From positions 62,001 through 126,000 of the forward strand of contig NZ_KB910928.1 in assembly GCF_000383235.1 (NCBI RefSeq): a DNA stretch of 64,000 nucleotides, given 5' to 3'. Shown piece by piece: positions 35,114 to 43,317 of the stretch; the first letter of the stretch is position 1; each line of letters begins with the position of its first letter. Position numbers and translations under genes: made by a program. The notes beneath the pieces were generated by a model, which had not been told where the DNA came from, did no database searches, and was given only the letters and a program-made list of their open reading frames with translations. The DNA is from Bacillus sp. 123MFChir2. GTDB taxonomy: Bacteria > Bacillota > Bacilli > Bacillales > Bacillaceae_G.

Positions 35114-36799
35114 TTAGCCCGTTTGCTCATCATCTTCCTTTTGCAATTCCTCCTCAACTAGCACGCGACGCAAAATCTTCCCAACAGTTGTTTTCGGTAA
35201 TTCTTTTCGAAACTCATATACTCTCGGCACCTTATATGCTGCTAAATATTTGCGAGCAAACGTATTTAATTCTTCTTCTGAACATGTTACACCATCTTTC
35301 ACAACAACGAACGCTTTTACCGTTTCACCGCGATACGGGTCAGGCACACCAAGAACAACCACTTCTTGCACCTTTTCATGTTCATATAATACTTCTTCTA
35401 CTTCACGCGGATATACGTTAAACCCACTTGCCACTATCATATCTTTCTTTCGATCTTTCACATAAAAAAAGCCGTCTTCATCCATATAGCCAACATCACC
35501 CGTATACAGCCATCCATCTTTCAGCACCGCTGCTGTTTCCTCCGGCTTATTCCAGTAACCTTTCATCACTTGTGGGCCTTTCACAACAATTTCGCCAACC
35601 TCACCTACCGGCAGCGGTTCACCTGTTTCTAGTGAAAGAATACGCGCATCTGTACTCGGCCACGGCACACCAATACTTCCGGGTACTCGCTTTGTCCATA
35701 AAAAGTTACCATGTGTAACTGGAGACGATTCTGTTAAACCATATCCTTCTACGAGCTTGCCACCTGTTACACGTTCAAACTGTTCTTGCACTTCAACCGG
35801 AAGAGCAGCTGATCCGCTAATACATGCGCTAATAGAAGAAACATCATATTTGTGGAGTTCAGGGTAGTTTAACAGCGCAATATAAATAGTCGGAGCACCA
35901 GGAAATAATGTAACGCGATGTTTTTTAATTGCCTCTAATACCATTTTAATATCAAATTTTGGAATGAGGACCATTTTATACGCTTCCATAATTGATAGAT
36001 TCATAACAGCTGTCATCCCATATACATGAAAAAACGGCAATACTCCGAGAATAACCTCTTCACCTGCCCGGCAATTATAAAGCCAATGCATTCCCATCCT
36101 TGTATTAGATACAAGATTTTTATGAGTAAGCATAACACCCTTTGGAAATCCAGTCGTCCCGCCTGTATATTGCAGAAGAGCTAAGTCTTCTTCAGGATCA
36201 CACGGCACATCTACCGCTATATCCTCTGCACGTTCAATAGACTTCCAAACGTGAATATTCTCACTTTCATTTACATGAACAACGAGATTTGTTTGTTTTT
36301 TCTGTACAAATGGATACAATAAATTTTTTGGGAATGGTAAATAATCGGCGATGCGTGTCACAATGACATGTTCGATATTCGCTCTAGACTGCACATTGCT
36401 GACTTTCGGAAATACAATATCGAGACAAAGAATAACTTTCGCACCTGAGTCATGAAGCTGGTATTCAAGCTCCCGTTCTGTATAAAGTGGATTCGTTTGC
36501 ACGACAACACCACCAGCTAATAGTGTTCCGTAATAACCGATAACACTTTGCGGGCAGTTTGGCAGCATAATCGCAACTCGATCTCCTTTTTCTAGCCCAA
36601 GCCTCTGAAGATAATTGGCAAATTGTCTAACCTTACGATCTAGCTCTGCGAACGTAATATCTTTCCCTAAGAAATGAAGCGCTTTCTTTTCTGGATATTG
36701 TAAAGCAGCTTCCTGCAAATACACGTGAAGAGGCTTCATATCAAAGGAAATCGTGTGCGGAATTTCCTTTGGATAACTTTGCAGCCATGGTTTTTCCAA
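35114..36799 (-). CDS. fadD: long-chain fatty acid--CoA ligase
   Basis: 561-residue AMP-forming acyl-CoA synthetase (LcfA in B. subtilis). The AMP-binding motif YTGGTTGFPKGV lies near residue 213, GYGLTESSPVTH near 350, and the C-terminal DRKKDMIVASGFNVYP near 440 with the catalytic Lys in PKTTVGKILRR near 540. It activates fatty acids for beta-oxidation. TTG start 36799 with GGGGGAG 6 nt upstream. A FadR-like operator lies at 36867-36884. Confidence 0.96.
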   Translation of the reverse strand: MEKPWLQSYPKEIPHTISFDMKPLHVYLQEAALQYPEKKALHFLGKDITFAELDRKVRQFANYLQRLGLEKGDRVAIMLPNCPQSVIGYYGTLLAGGVVVQTNPLYTERELEYQLHDSGAKVILCLDIVFPKVSNVQSRANIEHVIVTRIADYLPFPKNLLYPFVQKKQTNLVVHVNESENIHVWKSIERAEDIAVDVPCDPEEDLALLQYTGGTTGFPKGVMLTHKNLVSNTRMGMHWLYNCRAGEEVILGVLPFFHVYGMTAVMNLSIMEAYKMVLIPKFDIKMVLEAIKKHRVTLFPGAPTIYIALLNYPELHKYDVSSISACISGSAALPVEVQEQFERVTGGKLVEGYGLTESSPVTHGNFLWTKRVPGSIGVPWPSTDARILSLETGEPLPVGEVGEIVVKGPQVMKGYWNKPEETAAVLKDGWLYTGDVGYMDEDGFFYVKDRKKDMIVASGFNVYPREVEEVLYEHEKVQEVVVLGVPDPYRGETVKAFVVVKDGVTCSEEELNTFARKYLAAYKVPRVYEFRKELPKTTVGKILRRVLVEEELQKEDDEQTG

Positions 36800-36866
36800 T
36801 TCTAACTCCCCCTTCTCGACATTATAAAAACATAACTTCTCTGTGGTACGCCCGTTCTAACATAAA

Positions 36867-36884
36867 TGAATGTGTATTCATGTT
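36867..36884. promoter_or_regulatory. FadR-like operator at fadD
   Basis: TGAATGTGTATTCATGTT keeps the inner palindrome ATGAATAC/GTATTCAT of the FadR site but is less perfect than the one at fadR. It lies just downstream of the -10 box, in the expected repressor position. Confidence 0.7.
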
Positions 36885-36894
36885 GCTTATTTTC

Positions 36895-36900
36895 ATTATA
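36895..36900 (-). promoter_or_regulatory. -10 box of fadD
   Basis: Perfect TATAAT on the minus strand, about 95 bp before the fadD start, immediately upstream of the FadR-like palindrome. Confidence 0.65.
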
Positions 36901-36951
36901 GTATAGGGATTGCTCCGTTACAATCATAATATTCAGACTATTGCAATCCTA

Positions 36952-37191
36952 TTACCACCCTACAAATATTCTCCAGCACACAAGTGTCATTACTCCCGTT
37001 AATAACGAAAATACAACTTGCCTTTTCCATACGCCTACACCAAATGCTACAATCCCTGCAACTATATACTCAGGACTCCATGATCCCCCCTTTTCATGAA
37101 ACAGAACAAGTGGGATTGTTAATGAAGCAAAAATACCAAAAATGAGTCCATCGACAACACTTGCAGAGGCAATCGGTAAAATGTGCTTCAT
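36952..37191 (-). pseudogene. AzlD-like fragment (branched-chain amino acid exporter subunit), N-terminally truncated
   Basis: 79 residues from ATG 37191, resembling the C-terminal two thirds of AzlD membrane proteins (usual length about 100-110): a hydrophobic block, a short loop HEKGGSWSPEYIV, and two further spans. The coding-like frame continues upstream for 20 codons (DGIEKEKIVVHDKRQEF...) to a stop at 37252-37254, but with no ATG, GTG or TTG, so the natural start appears lost. No azlC lies next to it. Alternatively it is a short functional membrane protein from 37191. Confidence 0.5.
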
Positions 37192-37283
37192 TCCTTTTAA
37201 AAACTCCTGCCGCTTATCATGTACTACGATTTTTTCTTTCTCTATCCCATCTTATCTCCCCATTCTTTCCCTTTGCATAAGAA

Positions 37284-37313
37284 AAAGATGTGGGGTATGA
37301 ACCACACATCTTT
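37284..37313 (-). terminator. terminator after the anti-sigma factor gene
   Basis: 9-bp stem AAAGATGTG (37284-37292) with CACATCTTT (37305-37313); T-run on the minus strand. Confidence 0.8.
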
Positions 37314-37338
37314 CTTTATAACTATAGCTTCAAGATGT

Positions 37339-38502
37339 TTATGATATTTCCTTCTTCAAATTAATCTCAATATCTTTTCCATTCTCATCTTTCAAAATCA
37401 CCTTGAAATCTCCTACTTCATCAAAAGAAGTAATATCAAATGTTTTTACCTTAATGATCTTCCCATTATTTAAAGCTTTTGAATATCCCTTCCGTGTTGA
37501 TTGATGCTCTTTTCCTTTATGATCAACTAAAGTAATACTATCAATTGTCTTGAGTAGTTGTTTTCTCTTTTCAACATCCTCTACAAAATCAAATTCAAAC
37601 GTGATATTCATCCCTGTTGGCAACAATTCGGCAGAAGAAATTTTTAACGATTCCAGTTTTTGTTGAGGAACATATTTGATATCATGAATTTTATTAAATT
37701 TATTATCGACCGTGATACTATTTTCCCATTTCCCAAGAATTTCTTTATTTAATTGCATGCCATTTTTATGAAATGCAAAAATATTTTCTTTCTTGATATT
37801 AGATTTTGTTTCTGCTTCTGTCATAAATGTAGGATCTTGATTTTCTAATGGTGAAAATAACTGGATTGATTGTATATTGAAATTTAGACTCTCAATATCA
37901 GCAATCGGATTCATTGGATATAAAACAAAATTACCTGTCAGTTCACCATGCTCTGCATCTACTTGTATACTTTGTTCTCCGTTTGCTAATATTTCTCCAT
38001 TCTCCTCCGTTAAACCAGTTGTTGTATCAGCTTTTTCTATATATCTTCCTTTATTGTCAGTTAAATCGTATACCATATTTAATTCAGAAACTTTCTGCAA
38101 CACACTTTTATCATCAAATTTATACCGTAATGAAAATACGATTTTTGATTTATCATACGCTATGTCTTTTACTTGAATGGTAACACCACTATCTTTCATA
38201 CTATTATTTTTCTCTACTTTTTGCATATATCCGTTATCCGTAGCCTTTTGTACCCCTCGATCTTTTGTAAGGAAGATTTCTTTTACCATCGCCATAGGAG
38301 CCTCACCATACAAAGCGAGACCAGCAATAGATAAACCTGTAATAACAGCAGCAATTTGTTTTTTATATGAAAACCGTTTTTTCGTTTTTTTACTGTTTCT
38401 GATTTGCTCAAAAGCAAGTTCTTTCTTTTCTATAACACTTTTAGGGATTAAAATATCTTTATTTAATGATTCTTCTAACTGCTTCTCAAAGTTAAGATTC
38501 AT
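37339..38502 (-). CDS. DUF4179-type membrane anti-sigma factor
   Basis: 387 residues: an N-terminal cytoplasmic segment of about 45 residues (IPKSVIEKKELAFEQIRN), one membrane span (about 52-70), then a large extracytoplasmic domain typical of DUF4179/DUF5643 proteins encoded next to ECF sigma factors. The layout implies that it binds the sigma factor encoded just upstream and senses an outside signal. ATG 38502 with GGGAGGAG; it overlaps the sigma gene by 11 nt. The signal is unknown. Confidence 0.82.
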   Translation of the reverse strand: MNLNFEKQLEESLNKDILIPKSVIEKKELAFEQIRNSKKTKKRFSYKKQIAAVITGLSIAGLALYGEAPMAMVKEIFLTKDRGVQKATDNGYMQKVEKNNSMKDSGVTIQVKDIAYDKSKIVFSLRYKFDDKSVLQKVSELNMVYDLTDNKGRYIEKADTTTGLTEENGEILANGEQSIQVDAEHGELTGNFVLYPMNPIADIESLNFNIQSIQLFSPLENQDPTFMTEAETKSNIKKENIFAFHKNGMQLNKEILGKWENSITVDNKFNKIHDIKYVPQQKLESLKISSAELLPTGMNITFEFDFVEDVEKRKQLLKTIDSITLVDHKGKEHQSTRKGYSKALNNGKIIKVKTFDITSFDEVGDFKVILKDENGKDIEINLKKEIS

Positions 38503-39037
38503 TTGAACTCCTCCCATTACTTAATATTTTGTCTTCTTGCAAGTAGTATGTTTTTAACTGCTGCCTTGCTCTACTTAATCTCGATTTTATCGTTCCTTCT
38601 TTTTCACTTAAAATTTCACTTATTTCTTTTGTCGTAAATTTATTTACATAAAATAAAACAATTACTAATCTGTACTCAGCACTTAAATAACTTAAAGTAC
38701 TTTCGAAATCTAATTTTTGTTCTATCTTTTCATTCATCGCATGCTGACTCGGAACTTGCTCATAATCTTCGACATATACAATTTTATTTTTTCTTATTAT
38801 ATCGTTACACTTATTCATTAATATTTTCACAATCCATGTTTTAAAATAGCGCGGTTCTTTTAATTTCTTCAAATTGCTAAACGCTGCAAGAATAGTTTCC
38901 TGCACAGCATCACCTATATCTTCTTCATTTTTGAGACGTACTTTTGCGACCTTATACATTTGCGGCATTATGATATCAATTGCCTCAATAAAGGCTTCTT
39001 CATCACCCTTTTGCGCTCGCTTTAAGAGTAACTCCAT
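38492..39037 (-). CDS. ECF-type RNA polymerase sigma factor
   Basis: 181 residues. Region 2 (DIGDAVQETILAAFSNLKKL, KTWIVKILMNKCNDIIRK; about 40-85) and region 4 (LSYLSAEYRLVIVLFYVNKF and KEISEILSEKEGTIKSRLSR; about 115-160) are complete. It pairs with the anti-sigma factor downstream. It is related to the SigV/SigM-like group by general sequence but cannot be placed exactly. A promoter resembling ECF sites lies at 39089-39117, suggesting autoregulation. Confidence 0.9.
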   Translation of the reverse strand: MELLLKRAQKGDEEAFIEAIDIIMPQMYKVAKVRLKNEEDIGDAVQETILAAFSNLKKLKEPRYFKTWIVKILMNKCNDIIRKNKIVYVEDYEQVPSQHAMNEKIEQKLDFESTLSYLSAEYRLVIVLFYVNKFTTKEISEILSEKEGTIKSRLSRARQQLKTYYLQEDKILSNGRSSNES

Positions 39038-39088
39038 ATAGCTCCCCCTTTAAAAGATTTATATACGTATATATCTTTGTACACCTAT

Positions 39089-39117
39089 TAGACTATATAG
39101 AGATTCAAATGGTTGCA
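39089..39117 (-). promoter_or_regulatory. candidate ECF-type autoregulatory promoter
   Basis: On the minus strand TGCAACC (39117-39111) and GTCTA (39093-39089) are 17 bp apart, like the TGAAAC/AAC and CGTC elements of Bacillus ECF sigma promoters. It is about 52 bp before the sigma gene. Confidence 0.5.
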
Positions 39118-39164
39118 TTTTATAGGATTTTTTTCAAATACTATATAAAGCCATTTTAATTTTC

Positions 39165-39252
39165 CGACATATAAGTCACTGCTATGCACGACCAGATGCT
39201 CTCATTCTCCCTAAAAGAAAGGGATTTTCATGTCGTTTTTCAACTTAAATAT
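39165..39252 (-). repeat. dispersed intergenic repeat, copy F (internal deletion)
   Basis: Both ends of the repeat are present (AAGTCACTGCTATGCA and CCAGATGCTCTCATTC...TTTTCATGTC), but the middle of about 100 bp is missing. The junction at 39182-39188 is CTATGCA, which occurs at both edges of the missing part in full copies, so the copy probably lost it by recombination between these short repeats. Confidence 0.78.
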
Positions 39253-39377
39253 AACTCCTTCTATCATATATCTTTCTATAACTCTGATAAAATTCTCTCG
39301 TAAATCTAAAAACTAGAAGGAAACTACAAAACTTTCACGAATTTACCATTTGAATCTAAATCATAGGAGGTTTTTCT

Positions 39378-39881
39378 ATGTTCCAAACTGTAGAAGGTTT
39401 TTTAATGGCGTGGAAATACGAAGCAGATTCAACACAAAGAGTATTAGATATGCTAACTGATGAATCATTAACACAAGAAATCACACCAGACAACTGGACG
39501 TTAGGACGCATTGCGTGGCATATTGTAACGACTATTCCTGTCATTACATCCCGTACAGGTTTAAAATTCGAAGGAGAAACGAAAGATTACCCTGTCCCAA
39601 CTTCCGCGCAATATATCGCGGACAGTTATCGTCAAATGAATGAAGCATTTACTAAAGCATTACAAACACAATGGACAGATCAAGATTTAGAGACAATAAA
39701 TGATTTCTTTGGAAAACCAATGCCAAATTCAATCTTTTTAATGACTGTCATTAATCATCAAAACCACCACCGCGGACAAATGACAGTACTCATGCGCCAA
39801 GCAGGATTAAAAGTTCCTGGCATTTACGGACCGGCAAAAGAAGAGTGGGCTCTAGCTGGAATGGAAGCTCCGAAGATGTAA
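39378..39881 (+). CDS. DinB family protein
   Basis: 167-residue four-helix protein of the DinB/YfiT fold. The three metal-binding histidines are likely the His in RIAWHIVTT (near residue 48) and the two in VINHQNHHRGQM (near 132-136). The family includes bacillithiol-dependent enzymes and damage-induced proteins of unknown activity. AGGAGG stands before the ATG. Followed by a terminator. Confidence 0.87.
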   Translation: MFQTVEGFLMAWKYEADSTQRVLDMLTDESLTQEITPDNWTLGRIAWHIVTTIPVITSRTGLKFEGETKDYPVPTSAQYIADSYRQMNEAFTKALQTQWTDQDLETINDFFGKPMPNSIFLMTVINHQNHHRGQMTVLMRQAGLKVPGIYGPAKEEWALAGMEAPKM

Positions 39882-39897
39882 TATGTGCTTATGAAAT

Positions 39898-39936
39898 GAA
39901 AACGAGGTTCCTCTTTTTTGAGGAACCTTGTTTTCG
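39898..39936 (+). terminator. terminator after the DinB gene
   Basis: GAGGTTCCTC and GAGGAACCTT form the stem around TTTTTT, with outer GAAAAC/GTTTTC pairing (39898-39936). Confidence 0.8.
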
Positions 39937-40008
39937 TTCTATGAGAACAAAACAAATTTCTTTGGTATCATTTATAATGGATGTAAATGAATATTGGAGC
40001 TGAAACGC

Positions 40009-40467
40009 ATGGATTATATAAGTTATTTACGAAATATGATTGGACATGAAAAAGTAATTATGGTAGTCGCAGGTTGTTTTGTATTGAATGAAAAGAATGA
40101 AGTGCTTCTGCAATTACGATCTGATAATGGAAAGTGGGGGCAGCCTGGCGGATTTATGGAATTTGGCGAGACAGTTGAAGATACAGCAAGAAGAGAAGTG
40201 TTTGAAGAAACTGGTTTGAAATTAGGCAAACTAGAATTCTTTAATGTATATTCTGGAAAGAAATACGAAAGAACGCTATCTAATGGTGATCAAGTTGCCT
40301 TAGTGAAATTGACTTATATTTGTCGAGATTTTCAAGGAACATTACATACTGATAACGAAGAAAGCTTGCAGCTACAATTTTTCCCATTAGATAACTTACC
40401 TGAACTATGGCAGAATCAACAAGAAGTTTTTGACGATTTGTTAGAACTGATGAAAATAGAAAACTAA
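40009..40467 (+). CDS. Nudix hydrolase
   Basis: 152-residue Nudix protein. The Nudix box GGFMEFGETVEDTARREVFEETG (about residues 47-69) is complete, with the REVFEETG metal-binding core. It cleaves a nucleoside diphosphate linked to another moiety; the substrate is not evident. ATG 40009 is preferred, with GGAGCTG 6 nt upstream; the in-frame TTG at 39994 overlaps that site. Ends before a terminator. Confidence 0.9.
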   Translation: MDYISYLRNMIGHEKVIMVVAGCFVLNEKNEVLLQLRSDNGKWGQPGGFMEFGETVEDTARREVFEETGLKLGKLEFFNVYSGKKYERTLSNGDQVALVKLTYICRDFQGTLHTDNEESLQLQFFPLDNLPELWQNQQEVFDDLLELMKIEN

Positions 40468-40506
40468 TGTTTCCTATCAAGTAGATGAAAGATTTATATG
40501 GTTACA

Positions 40507-40553
40507 CACACACCTGCGTTCGATATTCTATCAAACACAGGTGTGTGCGTTTT
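40507..40553 (+). terminator. terminator after the Nudix gene
   Basis: 10-bp stem CACACACCTG (40507-40516) with CAGGTGTGTG (40538-40547), then GCGTTTTT. Confidence 0.85.
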
Positions 40554-40578
40554 TCTTGCAATCGTTCTAAATCCTCAC

Positions 40579-40737
40579 CTATTTTAAAAGCATTCTAATT
40601 CCAGTTATAACTATACTTGCCATCCCTATCCCTACTAAAATGAAATAAAACTTCTTCTCTGGATTTCTGTAATATAAAAATCCTCCTATTAAAAGCGCTA
40701 TAAGCCCACCTACTAGATTAAGTACAAGTAAATCCAT
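40579..40737 (-). CDS. small two-span membrane protein, 52 residues
   Basis: Reads from ATG 40737 with a very good site (GGGAGG, 7 nt spacing). Two hydrophobic stretches (about 3-21 and 31-50) are separated by a charged turn YYRNPEKKF, giving a hairpin membrane protein. It is convergent with the Nudix gene and lies downstream of the YcbLMNO-like set. No family recognised. Support comes from the ribosome binding site and the coherent two-span composition. Confidence 0.65.
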   Translation of the reverse strand: MDLLVLNLVGGLIALLIGGFLYYRNPEKKFYFILVGIGMASIVITGIRMLLK

Positions 40738-40754
40738 AATCGTTCCTCCCTAAA

Positions 40755-40852
40755 TAGATCTTCGAGATATAAGCCTTTGCTATACAAGATACAACATGAT
40801 CGCAACTTGCTTTCCCCCTTTCGCATGTGGCAAAAAAGGGAGGTATATTACT
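40755..40852 (-). repeat. dispersed intergenic repeat, copy G (degenerate)
   Basis: Left part only: GCTATACAAGATACAACATG matches GCTATGCAGAATACAACATG of copy B, followed by a CGCATGTGGCAAAAAAGG block matching CACGTGGCAGGAAAAGG. The hairpin and right end are missing. Confidence 0.55.
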
Positions 40853-40872
40853 CTTTTAACTTGTCTGTCAAA

Positions 40873-41565
40873 CTAAACCGCATCCTTTTTTTCAATATCT
40901 CGAATTGATAAGTAAGCAATTATAATTCCAACAGCTGCAAAGGCAAGTTGAATGGGAATAGTCATGACCACTGAGAATCCTGGATTATAAGAACAAGCGA
41001 ATGAAACAACAAGCAATGATGATACAATTGTGATGGGAACAGAATGCTTACGCATCCCGAAATATAGCGGAATTAAACTTGTACCTGCAGCAGCAATTGC
41101 AAATGGAATCATATTAATCGATTGCTGCATCCAGTCAGTAAATGTAATAGAGTATGACATAAACGAAAAATATCTATGTAAAACAAAGACAGCACCTGTA
41201 ACAACCGTATGAGATAACCAAATTGTTATAAATGTCAGTATAGCTATAATGGCTAATTTACTCGTAATAATTTTCTTCCGCTTAATCGGATAAGAGAACA
41301 TGAGCATGATTGTCTTATTTTTATATTCTTCAATCACTAATTGCGCAAGTAATACTGCTGCAAATACAATAAACGTTGCCCGCACCATTGCCCCTATCAA
41401 TAAAAATGCATCCTCAGCATTCGTCATAATTACATCCTTTTCCACTTCCTGTATATAGTTCATGAAAATGAATAAGGCTATAATAATGATGTTGGCAACG
41501 AGCGCTCCTTTTACATACCAACCAAAGTTTAATTTTTTCATTTCTAGCTTCATGAGGTGTAGCAT
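40873..41565 (-). CDS. ABC-2 type transporter permease (YcbO-like), second copy
   Basis: 230 residues with six membrane spans and a short loop FSYPIKRKKIITSKLAI after the second span. It resembles the neighbouring permease (41595-42275) in length and layout (MFMYPINRKKMMIAKL), so the two probably form a heterodimer, as in lantibiotic-immunity type exporters. B. subtilis YcbO is alone in its locus. GGGGGAAGAG before the ATG. Last gene of the ABC operon. Confidence 0.85.
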   Translation of the reverse strand: MLHLMKLEMKKLNFGWYVKGALVANIIIIALFIFMNYIQEVEKDVIMTNAEDAFLLIGAMVRATFIVFAAVLLAQLVIEEYKNKTIMLMFSYPIKRKKIITSKLAIIAILTFITIWLSHTVVTGAVFVLHRYFSFMSYSITFTDWMQQSINMIPFAIAAAGTSLIPLYFGMRKHSVPITIVSSLLVVSFACSYNPGFSVVMTIPIQLAFAAVGIIIAYLSIRDIEKKDAV

Positions 41566-41594
41566 AATGGACTCTTCCCCCTAGTACGCTTAAT

Positions 41595-42275
41595 TTACTT
41601 AAACAAATCCACTTTCTCTATTTTCCTTACAGTCATATAGGCAATCAATAATCCAACACAAGCTAATGTAATAGGAATGAAAACAATATCGTACAATGAA
41701 GAATTACCACTTAAGCTAGAGGTTAGTAATGACATAATAATAACCCCGGATACAATCGTTGTCCGCACGGAATACTTTTTCATGCCAAAATATAAGGGAA
41801 TCAAGCTAATTCCAGTTGCCGCAATAGCATTCATTAATAATTTAGATGCATTTTGCATAAGAATTATCATCGTTAATGGCTCTGCTATGACTGAATAATA
41901 TATATTTACTATATAAAAGAAACTAAAAATGACAATGTCACAAATAACAATCGAAAGAAATGTAAAGATCATAATAATGAACAATTTTGCAATCATCATT
42001 TTTTTCCGATTAATCGGATACATAAACATGACTGTCATTGTCTTTTCTTTAAATTCTTGAATAATAAATTTAGCAATTAAGCTTGCCCCAAATATCATAA
42101 ATGTTGCTTTCACAAAAATATCAATAAACCGAAAAGCATCATCATAACTTTTAAATTCTCCATCAAGCATGATTAATGTAACAAACCCTAACATAATAAG
42201 AAGCGCTATAAAGGCCCCTTTAATGACTGGCCATAATTTGAATTTAACAAGTTCTAACCTTATTAAATTAAGCAT
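41595..42275 (-). CDS. ABC-2 type transporter permease (YcbO-like), first copy
   Basis: 226 residues, six spans. ATG 42275 is chosen because GGAGAGGG lies 5 nt upstream; an in-frame ATG at 42290 overlaps that site. It overlaps the ATPase gene by 8 nt. Length is close to YcbO (about 228). With its sister permease and the ATPase it should form an exporter for a peptide or other membrane-active compound. Confidence 0.87.
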   Translation of the reverse strand: MLNLIRLELVKFKLWPVIKGAFIALLIMLGFVTLIMLDGEFKSYDDAFRFIDIFVKATFMIFGASLIAKFIIQEFKEKTMTVMFMYPINRKKMMIAKLFIIMIFTFLSIVICDIVIFSFFYIVNIYYSVIAEPLTMIILMQNASKLLMNAIAATGISLIPLYFGMKKYSVRTTIVSGVIIMSLLTSSLSGNSSLYDIVFIPITLACVGLLIAYMTVRKIEKVDLFK

Positions 42276-43191
42276 GGATTCCCTCTCCATTCATAAGATT
42301 TAAGAAATACTCTTCCAATGAACTATTCTTTTTATTGATACTCTCAATTTCTATATCATTCATAATCAATGTTTTCGAAATGGCTTGTTGCGTTGCTGAC
42401 GTGTCATAAATGCGAATTATATTTTCACTCATAATTTTATAATTTGTCAGGTGCAGTCTATTTTCTAACAGATAAGCTGCTTGTTTCACATCTTGAACAG
42501 TGACTTCAATATACTCCGTTTGTTGCCCATTAATACTTTTCATCGAAACTTCTTTTATTAACTTCCCATTTTGAATGACACCAATTGTATCTGCCATTTG
42601 TTCCATTTCACCTAAAATGTGGCTAGACACTAACAGCGTAATTCCATATTCTTTACAAAGTATTTTAAATAATTCACGTAACTCTTTAATGCCGATTGGA
42701 TCTAAACCGTTAATCGGTTCATCTAAAATTAACAACTCTGGTTTTGTTGTAATCGCTCTAGCAATCCCTAATCGCTGTTTCATCCCAAGTGAAAAATCTT
42801 TTACTTGCTTATCATCAACATTGTGTAAATTAACAAGATCTAACGCTCGGTCAATTGCTTTCTTGTCATAATACCCCATATATTCGCAGTGTAAATTCAA
42901 ATTCTCTTTAGCTGTTAGTTTTTCATAAAAAATTGGATATTCGATAATTGTCCCCATTCGCTTTAACACTTCATATGAAGTATTCGTTAATTTCTCACCG
43001 AAAATCTCAATTTCACCGCTCGTCGGTTTAATTAAATTCGTAATCATTTTCATAATTGTTGTTTTACCAGCACCGTTCGGTCCTAAAAATCCATATATTT
43101 CGCCTTGTTTCACGTGCATATTCACGTTAGAAATCACTTCTTTACCTTGAAACACTTTCGTTAATTGATTCGTTTTCAATACGTACGTCAT
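42268..43191 (-). CDS. ABC transporter ATP-binding protein (YcbN/BcrA-like)
   Basis: 307 residues, the length of B. subtilis YcbN. Walker A GPNGAGKTT near residue 40, signature FSLGMKQRLGIAR near 135, Walker B LLILDEPINGLDP near 155, and SSHILGE. BcrA-type ATPases belong to exporters that protect against bacitracin or lantibiotics. It has its own gap behind the terminator at 43289-43317, so it is transcribed apart from the kinase/regulator genes that likely control it. Confidence 0.9.
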   Translation of the reverse strand: MTYVLKTNQLTKVFQGKEVISNVNMHVKQGEIYGFLGPNGAGKTTIMKMITNLIKPTSGEIEIFGEKLTNTSYEVLKRMGTIIEYPIFYEKLTAKENLNLHCEYMGYYDKKAIDRALDLVNLHNVDDKQVKDFSLGMKQRLGIARAITTKPELLILDEPINGLDPIGIKELRELFKILCKEYGITLLVSSHILGEMEQMADTIGVIQNGKLIKEVSMKSINGQQTEYIEVTVQDVKQAAYLLENRLHLTNYKIMSENIIRIYDTSATQQAISKTLIMNDIEIESINKKNSSLEEYFLNLMNGEGIHA

Positions 43192-43288
43192 CTTTCATGC
43201 CCCTTTCGCTTCCGTTCTATATTTATATAATAAGCAATGAAATTCTCTTTTTTCTTACCTATTCCTTACAAATTTCTTAAGATAAAAA

Positions 43289-43317
43289 AGCTTGTAGAAT
43301 TGCTCTCTCTACAAGCT
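43289..43317 (-). terminator. terminator between sensor kinase and ABC operon
   Basis: 10-bp stem AGCTTGTAGA (43289-43298) with TCTACAAGCT (43308-43317), then TTTTTTATC on the minus strand. It overlaps the kinase stop. Confidence 0.88.
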
